Of a stretch of 60,704 bases of DNA, positions 12,179-29,588 are shown piece after piece. Source of the stretch: Lobulomyces angularis (Eukaryota; Chytridiomycota; Chytridiomycetes; Lobulomycetales; Lobulomycetaceae). Below the pieces are notes generated by a model. The model worked only from the letters and a program-made list of their open reading frames with translations. It ran no database searches and was not told the origin of the DNA. Position 1 is the first letter of the stretch. Each line of letters begins with the position of its first letter. The translations under genes and the position numbers were made by a program. The stretch spans positions 1 through 60,704 of the forward strand of contig JADHYX010000100.1 in the NCBI GenBank assembly GCA_027604685.1, written 5' to 3'.

Positions 12179-12401
12179 AACTTTCCAAAAACAAAGATAA
12201 AAAAGGTACTTTTTTAAGACTTTCATAATATTTAATATTTTTTGTTGATAATTATAAAAGTTTTTTTAATAGTAGTCATATTTTTTTTAATGTTACATGT
12301 TTATTCATAATTAATAAGTTATTTATAATATATATATATATACAGATCATGCGGTGAAAATTTTTCAAATTGAACGGTAAAAAAAGCTAGCTATTTTTAA
12401 G

Positions 12402-15400
12402 CTACTTTGAAACATGTGAAGGATTACTTGTTCCTGTAAATTTATCTGGTACCATTAAGAAATACTTTTCCATAGCCTCTCTAAACCTGTTTTTGTAAAT
12501 TCTAGGTGAAACGATTGTTGGTTCCTTTCCTCCCCCTAAAATGTTGGATTCTTTTACCCAGGATTCAATTTTTTTATCCCATGTGTACGTCCTAATAAAA
12601 TCTAAAGAAAAAAAAATTATGAATTTTTTTTATTTTAATTTATACCAACAATCCCAACAACAAGCTCATGATTTTTTTCGTCTATTCCAACCAGTAAAGA
12701 GTAATCCATAACATTCAATTTTGAGAGAAATAACTATCCAGTAGCAAACCCATAAGTAATTATTAATAGAAAAAAACATACTGTGTCATTCCAAACAGAC
12801 GCTCTCAGCAAGCGTTTTGAATGTTCTCTAATAAACAGAGGAGATTCGTAAATAACTAAATTTTAGAGTTGCTTTTTAAATGTCAATAAAATAATAATTT
12901 TCCTACGTTCCACCAAATTTACATCCATTAGAACTTCATTCAATTTTCCAGTAGACTGCACATGTCTATTTCTTATAGACCCTTTTAAGTCAAAAATCTG
13001 TAAAAATAATTGTTTAAGCATTTTTTTGGATAGCATTATTTATTCACTCTTGAAATTTTTCTTTCGTAAAACAGATTTTCCATCACCAGTACATCCAGTT
13101 TTAATGAATTTCCAGTCACAGAATTTTTAAATCCGATTCGATATACTCCAAAAATTTTTGCCAATACCGTTGGTAGCTATTGAATAAATAATTAAAAAAA
13201 ATTTATTTTAATTACCTCATGAAACAACGCTTGGGACATGTATTCAAAATAAACTGGTGCAAATTTCAAAAAAGCATCCATTTCCAACTTCGATAATTCC
13301 TTTAATACTAAACGATCATCTTATTAAAAAAAAAAAAAAAAGAAAGCAGTAAGAATAATTCAATTTTGAAGCAACAATACCTCTAGTTTTCAAAAATGAA
13401 GAACCACTTTTTCCTCCCTAAAAATTTGATAACTGAACTTGTTCAATAAAAACATACCATTGCCTGCCACGCTTGACAACGTGTTAAAGATTCTACAAAA
13501 GTTTCATCACATCCGCAGTTTCTGCGTAATGCATCAAACTGTTCAGTAAAAAATATTTTACAGTGCAATTTAGTAGGACCATCAGCAAATTCTATAATAT
13601 GTTAACAATACAATCTTACATTTTTTTCAAAATTACGATATTTAATGTGTGTCCCAGCTCCTCTTAAAAGCGTGTCTTCTTGGCCCATGTATGGTCCATT
13701 AAAAGATCTAGCATCACTTGAGTTAGACAATCTGCCTCCCATTGTCGTACTTGCATTATCCCCGGCTGCAGCTTGCGGGATAGAATACAGTTCCATTTCA
13801 ACTCCTTCACTCAAGGCTGGATCACTCTCATTCAACCCACCATTTTTTTCCAAATTAGTCATATATTCATGCATTGACTGTAGCTTCGCCAAGTATTCCT
13901 TTGAGCTAACATGAAAAAATTTTTTTTTAAAACAGTATAATTTTTGATAAATACTTTAAAGTAAATGCGATAATACTTCCAGGTTCATCTTCCCTAACAA
14001 CTATATTCGAGTCTGGAAATATGTGTTCAACGGGTAGACTAGAATTAGTTCGTTTTTATAAATAAAAGAAAAAGGAAGAAAAAAAAAACATTGGAGATTC
14101 AAGCGGATCAAGATTAACTGAGTTTCCTGTCCAGAAATTTGATATAATAGATTTGACAATGGAACTTCTATCTATGACATTATCTGCAGGTTTCGTACTG
14201 TTGCTATCTGCAATAGAGGCTGTAGCTCTAACAACTCTTTTTTTTTCGTTCTCTGATCCTAAGGAAGAAAATGAACCAATACCGATAGGTTTTGAAGAGT
14301 TTGAGAGTTCCAGAATTTTTTCTTCTTCCTATTTTACAAACAAAAAAATTATAGTTTAATAACGATATGATGCATAATTACATCTTCATCTTCATAATTT
14401 TCCTTAATTTTCTCTAACTTTTCACCAATGTTGATAACTCCATTTATGGAGTTATTTAGTTCCGCAGATGGTTTTTTTTCAACGTTTTTTTTTAAATTTA
14501 AACTTGGATTTGCCTTTTCACTTGATGCTAATCCCGATAAATTGGAATTACTTTGCACTTTCGGAATATTTGAATTATTAGCAGCACTATACTCAAAACT
14601 ATTTTCAGCGTTTATGGAATTATCTAATAAATCGACAAAATCGTTGTCAGAAAAGTATCTACTGCTTTCGTTTGAAATTCGTGAATTTTCTTCATTGAAT
14701 ATGGAAAGCTCCGGTTTTGCCTCGAAATCCAGTTTTATTCTATTACTTATGGTACTGGTTGATTCATTAGCTTTTAGGGATGTATGATCATAGTAATAAT
14801 TCGGGTTTAAATCAGTAAACCTGTTTTTCAGGTTTAAATTTAAGTGGATTTCTTCAACATTGCTGTTTTCTTCTTCCACTACCATTAAACTGAAATGATT
14901 ACTTTTTTGATCATCTAATATTCTAAATTCGTTCAAGTTCAATGGAAATTCTAATTCACTAAAAATCTTCCTATTATTCAATTTTATCAAATTTAATTGA
15001 GAGTTTGATAAACCAAAAGTATCTTGAAAAAAATAATTGCTAACAGGAGATATCACAGAATCTTTATCCCTTTTTTGTTCAGCCGCTGTAACCTTTAAAT
15101 TTGAATCGGATTTTGGTGAATCACCTAAATAATTCTTAACATAAGAAGTAGCGAACTAAGAGTTTTTTTTAATTACCCAATTTTGGGAATTTCATCTCTA
15201 ATTCTTTGTTGTTACTGGCATTATAAGGATTAGTATCACCCATCAAAAATCGATTGGTGCCTTCCTTATCAAAAATTTTCCTAATATGTACACTTGAATT
15301 CACCAGTTTTCTTAGCTCTCGTGTGGGATCAAATTGAAGATGAGCTTTAACAAAGTTGCTGAATTCTAAATCCCAGTGTAAAACTTTTTCTGGCAACAAC

Positions 15401-18400
15401 GCCTTTACCGAATTTATTGCTAAGGTATCTGTAGCTAAACTACTAATTGAGCATTGTTGCAATAGCTGATTCAGATATTTCTGTTCAAGTTCAGCTCTTT
15501 TTTGCATTTCACTCAATAATACACTGCACGTAGCTGCTTCATTTGGTAGCAGTAACAACAAAGGTCCATTTGTGGAATCACAAATCATTTCAATACGTTC
15601 TGGTAAAAAATAATCAATAACTCTATAACTATGATGATTTACTCACTATAAATTGATTCATAATAAGCATCAATTCGAAATTTTAAATCTTCCATATCCT
15701 TTACTTTTAATTTTATGTTGTGATCAAAATTGACCTTTAACTTTAGTGGAGGAACAGATATTTCAACCAAATCAATAGTCTCATAAGCAAACTTCAATGC
15801 TAAATTGGACAATCCAAAATATCTGAAATGATCTCTATGTATATCATGAGGACATATATTGGCCCTACAACTCAAAAAATTGTGATAAAATGTTATTTCG
15901 ATATATTTGGCAAAAGAATATTTCCAACTTTCATCTGACATCAAAATAATTGGAGTACTGATTTTGCAGTATTTGCAAACACTAAATTAAAATTAAAAAT
16001 TTAAGAGTGAATAGAATTACATCAAATAGTTCGATCTATTCAATTAAGATGTTTAGCTTACCTCCACATTAATATTTTCCCCTCCATTCCGTTGTACGCT
16101 GGTGGACATTCTTCAATGCTTACCGTTATTCTACCTAAAATAGTTATGAATGCATTTAATATATCAATACGATACCGTTATTGTGAGCATAACTTCGAAA
16201 ATGATTAAACAAAGGCTCACCACAAATTTTAGAAGAACATGTCAAACTGGCGTTGCAGCAAAGATCTACTAGAATAAAAAAAATAATGCTAAAAAGACTA
16301 ATTCACCTTCTAGAAATTGCCCCAAAGTCAGATCATTTGCTCTATAATATTCCAGGGAATGAAGTTCTGGCGGTTGACAGGGAATATTCGTTAATTTATT
16401 AACATTGCTATATAAAACTTTTAAATTTTGATGCCCAAATGGAGATATTCCTTCTTCATCATCCAAAAGGTGCCTTAATCCTGCTCGAGTCTCTAAACTA
16501 AAGTTTTCCAGATTATTATACCCAGTAAAACTACTTTGCGTTTCAGTTTGCAATTCCTCTTTATCCAAGTTCAAACCTGAATTGTTGCACTTTAATTTTT
16601 TACTAAAATTTTTTTCTTCCTCAATAGCTCTTAGAAGTAAAAAAGGTGGAGGAAATTTAACAAAAGGTGAGGCAGATAATATCAAAGTTTCGTATGGCTT
16701 TAATGCTTGCGATAAAAAACTCTCTTTTTCGTTTGAGATTTTATCAGCAGAAACATCATCAATTTTACTTGGTTCGTATGTTAATAAATCTTCATGCTCA
16801 GTGATAGGGGCTAAAGCAAATTCATCTCTAAAAAGAAAGGATTCCAACTTTAAATTGTAAACAACGAACACTAAAAAGTCCAAAATTTGCTTTATTTTGG
16901 TGAGTTGAACTATATCTTCTCCTCTGATTACTAAAGTGCATCCTAAATTACTCGGGCAACCATCAAAAATTAAAAATGTCTTTCTGTAATTTTGAATAAA
17001 ACTGTTGATATAAGTGTTCACTTTGAAATTACCACAATTTCCCAGTTTAATTTCCTGAGGTAAAGTTAATTTATCAATTGACTCAACAATATCTGCTTGA
17101 GTACATCTAGCAACCGCCTCAATAACAGAAGACTTCACTAAATAAAATATAATGTAAATGAGTACAGAGACATTTTAATTTAAACCATTAAAAACTACGG
17201 TTATCTTGTTTTCAATAAAAAGATGCAAGGCAACAGCAGATATGTGCTTTTCAATTAATACCAAATCTGGCTTTAAATTAATGATTCTTTTTGTTATATT
17301 TCCAACATGCTCTTTTTCTTGAGAACGTAAGGAATCCAACGAAATAAACTGATTCTCCTTCCTATTGTATTCGATAGAAAACGACAGTAACAGGATTTTA
17401 GGATTCTCAATAGGCTGTGAAAATTGTTTATGAACTGGTGATTTTGAGCAAGCCACTCCATGAAGATAAAAGGAATCTGAGGGAACTCCCCCAGGAAGCT
17501 TTTTGATCTTGACGTAATGACGAATATCGATTTCATCTCCTGCTTTTACATTCGGAGAAACGTTAGAACTGACCTCAAGTAATAACTTTAAAATCACTTC
17601 ATGCCATTCTTTAATATTCTTTATTTGCGCTTCAACTAGTACTTGGTGCAAGAGTTTCCGTAAATGCTCATAAGAGCTTGAATTCAAATCTGTATTCAAC
17701 GGTTTTTCGAATCTAAAGGTTTTCGATATAGGACTCTCTGGAATGGCAAAATTGAGAGGAGAAGTAATATTTAAATCTTCTTTGCATTCATTCTCTTCAT
17801 TGGTTATGGGAAAATGTGAAGGAAAAGTAAACTCTAGTATATTCCGAATCTCTTCATCACTCACTCTGCTCGATATATTTTTAATTTTTTTCAGTGCTGT
17901 TTTTGAACTACTTTTTCGAAGTGGTATTTGAGACGAAAATCTATTTTTCCCCTTATCCTTTGAAAATTTTTTTTTTGCAGATTTTGTATTGACTCTTAAA
18001 GTAGAAGAAGTAGCTGAATTTCTCCTCTGTACAGAATTACTTCTTTTGGCCTTTTTAGCACCTCCTGGAGGATCTTGAGGATGCGGGGTCCTGTACACCC
18101 ATGGATCTTCTGTAAAAGGTTGTGGAAACTCAGATAGCATTTCATCCATGCCTACTGTAACCGAATTACTTCTAGTAAGTCGACTATGCTCAGCAGTTTT
18201 TACTTGACTTTCATGTTCATGAGGGCCGAACAGGGTAGAAGACCTTCCGATTCCTAACATTATTTTAGAAAAAGCGCTTAAAACAAAATAATACCACTAA
18301 AACTAGTTAAAATAGAATTGCTATCATCATCCTCATCATCAGATTGAAGCGCTAACATTTCAGAATCAGCATGATCTGGTTGGTAATCAAAGTAAAAGTC

Positions 18401-19380
18401 TTCTGCTCGTTGCCCATTCATAAATGGTATATCCTCACTTGCAAAAGTGTTCCTTCTGCTTGATCCTATTGAAAAAATTTTTTTTATCCCATCAGGAAGG
18501 TAAAGTTCTGAGATAGAGTTTAACGATTGCATTGAATTTCTAAATTCAGATCGCTGCACCATGGCATTCACTGATCTACGGGTATCTGGAGAACCAGAAA
18601 AGTCAAAGCTACTAGATTTCGATGTAATTTGTTCATCTGCTGACGTATCATTTTTTTTATAATTTTGTAACAATTTTTCGCAATACTGACACACTCGGCT
18701 ATAAAATATTTAAATACAATAATTAATTGTGTGTATACATATCTCCATCATATCCAAACCGCTCCCCAAGCCCGCCTGAAGTTAAGATGGTACACTTATG
18801 ACAAAATATTTGTCCCTAAAGAAAATTACTAAGTACAAAAATTTTATTTATATAGTTATGTACACATATCCTACAATGATGCTTTCTACGAAAAGTTGAA
18901 AAAGAAACATTGCATTCATAACACTCCTTCACTTTTTCATCTTTCATCCAATAATTTTGCTGACTTTGTTGGTGCAGTTGATGTGGATCAACTCGTCTAC
19001 CCCTCTTATTACAGAACTAGTCAATAATAATGTTTATTTCTAATGTTTACCATTTTTCTAATTATATTTAAAGAAGATTTATTTCTTTCTATGCTTCCGG
19101 GGGAAACGTTCAGATTAAGGTTTTGAACTGGTAAACTTTCGTCAAATTTGGTATTTTTTTCGGTTATTTCTGGGATATTGCTTCCTGCAGAAACCGTATC
19201 TTTTTGTTTCGTGAAAGAAGTTTTAACTTTTTTGATAAAACCTGACCATTTTCCCTCTTGTTTTTCATTGTCTTGCTTCGGATTTTCAAATGAAATATAT
19301 GAATTACTTTTCTGCAAGGTGTGTAAAGAATTTCGTTTTGAATTTGATGAAGTAGAAGTAGATCTGATAGATGAACTCAT
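12402..19380 (-). CDS. FAB1: Fab1/PIKfyve: FYVE-domain phosphatidylinositol-3-phosphate 5-kinase
   Basis: Makes PtdIns(3,5)P2 on endosomes and vacuoles. Reading from the ATG at 19380: a Ser-rich N-terminus, then a FYVE domain (about 18990-18660) with [12 protein letters not shown], an RVC motif restored across an intron, and four C-x2-C pairs. Then comes a long Ser-rich linker. The GroEL/TCP1-like Fab1 domain (about 17540-16900) has [31 protein letters not shown] and [14 protein letters not shown] Cys-containing region at about 16300-15640 includes CKYC and [13 protein letters not shown]. The lipid kinase domain has the glycine loop [11 protein letters not shown] (about 13400-13430), DLKGS-type and DVNLVE segments, and [13 protein letters not shown] (about 12650-12710). 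The stop is TAG at 12402-12404. Roughly fifteen short introns are needed. Full domain order matches Fab1; no DEP domain seen. Confidence 0.93.
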
Positions 19381-19770
19381 TCATTTACTGTTTACTGCAA
19401 AATTTTCTTTCTTGAATAAATTTATGTGCAAAAAAATTTTATTTCAAAAAAAATTTTTCGAAATAAAATTTTCTTTTAATCATCTTTTCAATGTTATTCA
19501 CTGCGTTAGTTGAAACACAATTTTTGAAATACAATTCTTAAAACTGATTAAATTTATTATACTTTTGCAATTTTTACAAGATATTAAATGTAAAAAATTT
19601 TGTATATTACCGTTACTGGTACATCAGTTTTTCAAATGTCAAGAAATTTGGAGCAGTGTTTTTCTGATATCAATAATATAATTATTAATCTAAATATAAT
19701 ACATTCCACTATGATATTTTATAAAAACCAACAAAGGTTTGTGAAGTTATAGACAATTTTTATATTTAGG
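19381..19770. other. Intergenic region between two leftward genes
   Basis: 390 bp with mixed A/T runs. It should contain the FAB1 promoter and the 3' end of the kinase gene, whose stop is at 19771. No ORF, repeat or RNA gene is supported. Confidence 0.4.
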
Positions 19771-22931
<3,161 letters not shown>

Positions 22932-23048
22932 ATATTTAGGTATCTAATTAAATTAGCTGGAAAAAATTATTTTGCAATTTAAAGCTCAGCGTGTATTTTC
23001 TTCACATTTTTTGGTAAAAAAAATTCTAAATTATTTTTTTAAATTTAA
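22932..23048. promoter_or_regulatory. Compact bidirectional promoter region
   Basis: Only 117 bp separate the start codons of the divergent kinase (22931, leftward) and P5B ATPase (23049, rightward). Both promoters must overlap here unless one gene has an unrecognised upstream exon. The stretch is AT-rich, with a T run just before 23049. Confidence 0.5.
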
Positions 23049-26000
23049 ATGTATTGTGATGTTTCTGAAAGATCACCTTTAATAACTCCATGCAATGAAA
23101 CAAAGAATTATAAACAGCAAATCATTGTTGATGAAGAAGTTACTTTATCTATTACAGGATTTAAAATATCAAAACTTAAGCAATTTTTTTTTTATTTTTT
23201 CTCAGTTATTACTTTTGGATTTGTATATTTAATTAGTCGGTGGTTTCCAAAACTAGAATTAAAATTCACCTCTATTCCTTCTCCTTTAGGGGAGGCTACA
23301 CTTTTATTAACAGGTAAAAATCTATTCCTGATTGATTTTTTTTTTTTTATTTTAATTGGCTGCAAAAGTCAAATAATGCACTTGTACTTTGTGATTAGAA
23401 TTCCTTATTAAGATATCATTCGATCTATCTTGAAATTAAAAACATTTAAATATAATTTCAAACAAAAAAAAAAAAACTAACTGTATATCTAATTTTAAGA
23501 AAATAACTGGCATCAATTCCTTATCGTATCGATTACAACAATTACTGTGGCTGATATACCTATGTCTCATATATTTCCAAATTATGTTGCTAAAGTTAAT
23601 CCTTCACATTCGGACACGTTAATCACTGAACTAAAATCATTTGAATATCGATATTTTAAACTAATTTTTAACCCTCTAACTCAAAAATTCGACTCAAACT
23701 GTAATTGGCGAGATTTAAGTTGGAATTCTGTTGAAAAATGTTTAGAAGGAGTGAATGGAGGTATTTTTTGTTTACTCAGCAGCATTTTATATTTAATAGG
23801 AGTGATTGTGCTTCAACGTCAAAAAATTTTGGGTGAAAACACGATTGATATTAAGGAAAAACCAACGATGCAACTGTAAACATTTTAACCTTTAAATCAA
23901 TTTATTAACCTGTTTTTCGTTATCTCAGATTAATTGATGAAGTCCTTCATCCATTCTATGTGTTTCAGGTTTGATGCTTCTTATTTTTATCGTTTAAGTT
24001 TATCTTAATGTGATTTTAATAGATTGCCAGTATTTTTCTTTGGGTATAGTTTTTATAAAGTAATTAAGCTTATATTTGCTTATTAGTCCCTTGATGATTA
24101 TTATTATTACGCATTTTGTATATTTGTTATCTCGACTTCTTCCGCAATTTCCACTTTAGTGGAAACTAAACAGGTGACTCTCTTTCCAATGAGATTTTAT
24201 ATATATTAATTCAATTAAGACCATGAAGCGAATGAGGGATCTTGCTCATTTTAGTTGCGAGATGAGAGTTTGGCGAGGAGGGGCATGGTGGAGAATAGAT
24301 AGTGGTGATGCAGGTAATATTTTATATATATACAATTGTGATAAATTGGTATAGTTCCTGGTGATATATTTGAAGTTACTCCTGCCACATTACCACAACT
24401 TCCATGTGATGCCTTCCTTTTAGATGGAGATTGTATACTTTTGCTGTTATATATTTCATTTCTAATAAATAATTTTATTTAAAGGCATTGTTAATGAAAG
24501 TATGTTAACCGGAGAGAGTGTACCAGTGTCCAAAACTTCAGCGAATGACGAAGACTTAGCCTCCATTGATTATGAATCAAATGACCCAATTAAGTCCAAT
24601 GAAATATCACGTTATTTTCTTTTCGGAGGGACTAAAGTAATTCGTTCTAGGGCTGGAAAATTTGGAAATGGAAATAATGACGATGGTGATGAAAACGACA
24701 TTGGGGCAAATGGATGCTTGGCTATGGTGGCAAGGTACAAATATTTTAAATATGGATAATTTATATTCTTAGGATTGGTTTTAATACAACTAAAGGTTCA
24801 TTAGTTCGTTCAATGATGTTTCCCAAACCTAATAACTTTCAGTTTTACAGGTTTATTTAATCCGCAAAAAACATACGTATTAATATTTTTTGATACTTAA
24901 TTTAGAGATTCTTTTCGATTTATTGGAGTGCTGGGAATTGTTGCGTCATTAGGGTTCTTGGCATCTTTCTACAATTTTATCATGTTGAAAGTAGACCCTG
25001 TTATGATTTTTGTTAGAGCTTTAGATTTAATCACTATTGTGATTCCTCCAGCTCTGCCTGCCACAATGGTATTGTAATTTTTTGGGTTTTTGTTTTTAAT
25101 TTCCAAATCTAGGCAATAGGAACATCATTTGCTATAACTAGATTAAAACTTTCCAAGATTTTTTGTATATCCCCACCGCGAGGTGAGCAAAATAATATTT
25201 TCAGTAATTTAATCTTTTTCTTTTTCAAGTAAATATTAGTGGCAAAATTGGAATAATGTGTTTTGATAAAACTGGAACCTTGGTATTTTATTTGGTTTTT
25301 ACACTTATATTCTATATAATCTGTTCAGACTGAAGACGGACTTGACGTTTTAGGTTTTCGAGAGACGACAAAAGATATTAATTCAATGTCTTCAGAAAAT
25401 GATCGTGTTTCTTTAAATGAATTTTCCAAGCTATATAAAACAGCAACTTTGTTGGAAAACAAAAATTCAGAATTTCCATATCCCTTAATTATTTGTGCTA
25501 TGGTATCTTTAAATTTTTTACTTTTTATTTATCTTTTTAGGGTGTTTGTCATAGCATTAAAGTTGTAAACGGGCAGGTCATGGGTGATCCGATGGATTTA
25601 AAGGTATTGCACTCATCTTTAAGATATTTATCCTTTTTAGATGTTTGAATTTACGAATTGGAATATTGACGAATTAGATGCATCCTCTAAGATTACTACT
25701 GATCAGCGAGTTAGGTTAAAAAAAATGTCTTTGCAAAATGTTGTTGGTACAATAGTATCACCTCCATATGATAAAACATTCCCAGAATCCAATATATTTA
25801 CAGAATTCGGAGTTATTAAATCATTCGAATTTGTTAGCGGTCTACGAAGAATGAGTGTAATTGTTCGTAGAATTTCCTATATCAAGGAAACTTTTACTTT
25901 TCAAGCTAAAGTTAAACAACCCGATCTGACCAACAAAATGAATACTAGCACTGGCAAAGATTTTGAAATTTTTGTGAAAGGCGCACCAGAAGTAATTAAG

Positions 26001-28151
26001 GATATCTGTCTAAAGGATTCTAGTAAAAAAAAATTTTTTTTCATTTCTTAAGTTATTTTCCTCAAATTTTACTTATATTTTCTAGTTCCTTTTAATTATG
26101 ATGAGCTACTTCGACATTATGCACATAGTGGTTACCGAGTAATCGCTTTTGCCTATAAAAAATTAGTGAATATTAGCTTTTTAAAAATAATGAAAGCAAA
26201 AAGGGGAGACGTAGAAAAAGAATTAACATTTCTTGGATTCATTATCTTTGAAAACAAATTAAAAGCAGGAACAGCTGATATAGTTAAAATTTTAAACCAG
26301 GCTAAAATTCGGCAGGTTATGTGCACAGGAGACAATGTTTTGACGGCGGTATCTGTCAGTAGAGAATGCGATCTTGTTAATATTCAGAATAAAATTTTTA
26401 TACCTTCTATTGCAGAACGCGAAATACACCGTAATGAAAACAGCAAAATTATCTGGGAAGACATTGAGGGTTCTAACATTTTTCTTGATCCGAAAACCTT
26501 GTTGGTACCATTTCATATCTTATTATCTAATTTCTTCTAGCCACCATTTCCTTCACGATCCTCAAATTTTGAGAATTCCCCAATTCCCTTTAAATACGAT
26601 CTAGCCGTTACTGGTGATATCTTTCAGCATATTTTAGATTATGGATCTGAAGACCTCCTTAACAAGGTAAAATGTATATGCGGTATTTTTTGAGATAATT
26701 TTTTATTGTAAGGTTCTCATAAAATGCCAAATATTTGCAAGAATGTCACCAGAACAAAAGCACTTGCTAGTGGAACAGTAAAAATTATAAAATTACAAAT
26801 TGTTTTTTAAATTTTAATGTTTTATTGTATGTTTTTCTAGCCTTCAAGCTCTTGGGTGCTGTGTAGGTTTTTGTGGGGACGGTGCTAATGATTGCGGAGC
26901 ACTAAAGGCTGCAGATGTTGGAATTAGTCTTTCTGAAGCAGAGGCAAGTGTAGCAGCACCTTTTACATCTCAAGTTACACACATAGAATGTGTACCAACT
27001 TTAATTAGAGAAGGCAGAGCTGCTTTAGTAACTTCGTTTTCCTGTTTCAAATATATGTAAGATATTTTTGTATTTTTTTATTTTTTTTTTATTAATGACG
27101 TTCATTTTATTTCTACTTTTATTTTATAGGGCGATTTACAGCTTAATTCAGTTCACATCAGTATCAATACTATATAGTTTAGGTGGCAATTTAGGAGATT
27201 TTCAATTTCTTTTCATTGATCTTGCGTTGATAATACCCGGTATGTAACAACTAAATTTCACTGCATTGGTTTTATTGTTTAAAAAATAAAAAACTTCTCT
27301 TTTTTTTTCCAGTCGCAACAACTATGGCAAGAGCAGAAGCACATGAAAAATTAGATAAAAAAAAACCCACTGCAAGACTTGTTAGTAAAAGAGTACTTTC
27401 CTCACTTATTGGACAAACTTTTATTTGCGTATTTTTACAATTTTGGATTTTTTTTTGGGTTAGGGACCGTCTCTGGTACGTTGAAACGATACCAGATGTA
27501 GACGCGAAGCGCTTCAAGTGTCACGAAAACACCGTAATCTTTTTTTTGAGCAGCTATCAGTATTTAATAACAAGTGTATTGTTTTCGGTTGGGCCTCCGT
27601 ACCGAAAGGCACTTTATAAAAATAGTTAAGTTTTTTTAAAAAATAAAGAGGTGGAAGTTAATTAATACATTTTTTTTTACGTAGCTGCATTTGTTGTTAC
27701 CGCTTCAATGCTGCTTACAGTTATGTTATATTTGAACTTTATTCCACATGAAATAGTGCTTTCGCAATTAGATCTAATGGTAATTCCATTAAGTGGGAAG
27801 ATATATGTTTTTGGATTAGCGATGTGTAACTTTGTTTTGTGTTGGCTAGGGGAAGTATTTTTATTTCCTAAAATTTCAGATTTTATTGGATACTTGGATT
27901 TGGTTAGAGTTTGCTATAATTTGAGAAAGAGTGAAGCTTACAAAAAAGATTTTTTGGATGAAGAGGTTGCATTAGTCCCAAACAATAATAACTTTAGTAA
28001 TGAAGGAATACAAATTGAAAATAAAAATAAAGAGAAGGAATTTTTTAGAAATGAGGCAAAGATATTGCATTGGAAGAGTAAAAATAAAATATTTAAAATT
28101 GTTGATTTTAGATTTAAAGAAGAAATACAAAACTTGATAGCTTTACATTGA
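23049..28151 (+). CDS. YPK9: P5B-type ATPase (ATP13A2/Ypk9 family), polyamine/cation transporter
   Basis: P-type ATPase of lysosome/vacuole or endosome membranes; animal ATP13A2 exports polyamines. The N-terminus has a P5B-like [19 protein letters not shown] hydrophobic hairpin, and [12 protein letters not shown] follows (about 23640). Key motifs in order: the actuator loop [12 protein letters not shown] (24502 on), M4 [10 protein letters not shown] (about 25040-25070), the phosphorylation site DKTGTL (25265 on, cut by an intron before TEDG), the nucleotide-domain KGAPE (about 25978) and the hinge [18 protein letters not shown] (about 26875). Membrane helices run through 27120-27900. PPALP, rather than PPELP of P5A, supports the P5B call. 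About a dozen short introns. The Asn/Lys-rich C-terminal tail ends at 28151. Aspartate, TGES and GDGxND elements are intact, so it should be active. Confidence 0.93.
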
Positions 28152-29588
28152 ATTATTCTAAAAAAATTTAATAGAATAATATTAAAGGAAAAGCAATAGA
28201 TTAAAATATATATATATATAATTTTTTTTTTTTTGTTTAATTTTTTTTTTTTTAGGAAGATTGATTTTAAGGATTTTAATTTTAGCAAGTTGATGCCAAA
28301 AACTTGATTTATCTTTGATTTTTTCTTAATCTTCTTTTTTGATCTTTCATTTTGATTTAAACTCCCTACATTAACTATAAAAATTAAAGGATTTGAAAGT
28401 TCAAACTTAATATCTCTTAATAGCTCTTAATAGTCTTTATACAAAACTTGTTTCCAGAATTTGTTAAAATGCTGGAATATAGATACGTTATCTAATTAAC
28501 TAATACTATATTGCCTATATTGACTCATTATTGTGGAACACATCAGCCAAAAGAACTCTAGCCGTATCATCGTCTACGGTCTGACTATAATTAATATTTA
28601 AAATAAAATGGTTAGGTTGGAAAAAGAAATTGCCGGAGAGGTGAAATTTCAAAAAATTTCAGAGAAACCTTAGAATTTTGGAGCCGCAATAACTATGATG
28701 ACGGCAGCTGAAAATAAAAAAGCAGCTTTTCCAAGACTAACTCATTTCGAAAGCCATTAATGTACATGTTTTAATTGTTTTTTATTTGTGATATCTCTTT
28801 AAAGTTGAAATGGCACTAACAACAATAGTTAAGATAACACATCTCAGAATGACTTATTTGAACCTTTGTGGTGCCCCCAAAAACAATATAAATTTAAGAT
28901 AATTTAATACCAATAAAAATACTTTTTAAAGATCCTGAGTAGATCTAGCAGCAATTTTACTTCCAAGCATTTTCAGAGATTTTCCGTTGTGTTTGTGTTT
29001 TAAAACCTTGACTTCTCGTCATAGCCTTAGGGATAGGGTTGGATTCTAACTTCTGAGGATTCCAAATAATTTTTTTGCATTAAATAGCTATTCTTTAAAT
29101 CGTAATTTTAAAAATAAACTTGAATTTGAAGTAACCATATTTTGTTAAAGTTCTTCATTGAAAAAAGCATCATCTTAAAGCTGAATTCAAGCAAATTATA
29201 TAATTTAATACCTATAATCTATAACAAATATACATGGCTCTATATTCCAGCGATCCCTCGAGTATTCCAATTTTCAAGTCAGATTCTATCTTCAGAAAAC
29301 CAGCCAACCACACACAAATAGTCCGATTAAAAATTATTTAATTTCACCGAACTTTGAATTACTTTTTTTATGGCTTAAGCACTTTGACAAAAAAAACTAA
29401 TGGAAAAACGAACTAAGTTCAACTAAGACAGTCGAATTTTAGAAATTTTAATAGAAATTTAAATTCTTCTGTTGATTCTAGCTTTTTTTTTTTTCAAAGC
29501 TACATTAGAATATTTAACTTTTAATTAACAATAAAAATGTATAAATAATACAACTTTTTCAAGTAAAAAACATATTAAAAAAATTAAA
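28152..29588. other. Long intergenic region without a supported gene
   Basis: 1.44 kb between two genes on the same strand. The region around 28500-29060 is less AT-rich and may contain decayed sequence, but no frame stays open long enough to call. A (TA)n tract sits near 28207-28220. No tRNA- or rRNA-like element seen. Confidence 0.5.

Noticed and set aside
12330..12350. (TA)n tract as a regulatory element
   Set aside because: Short TA microsatellites recur in the window (for example near 28207) and have no consistent position relative to genes.
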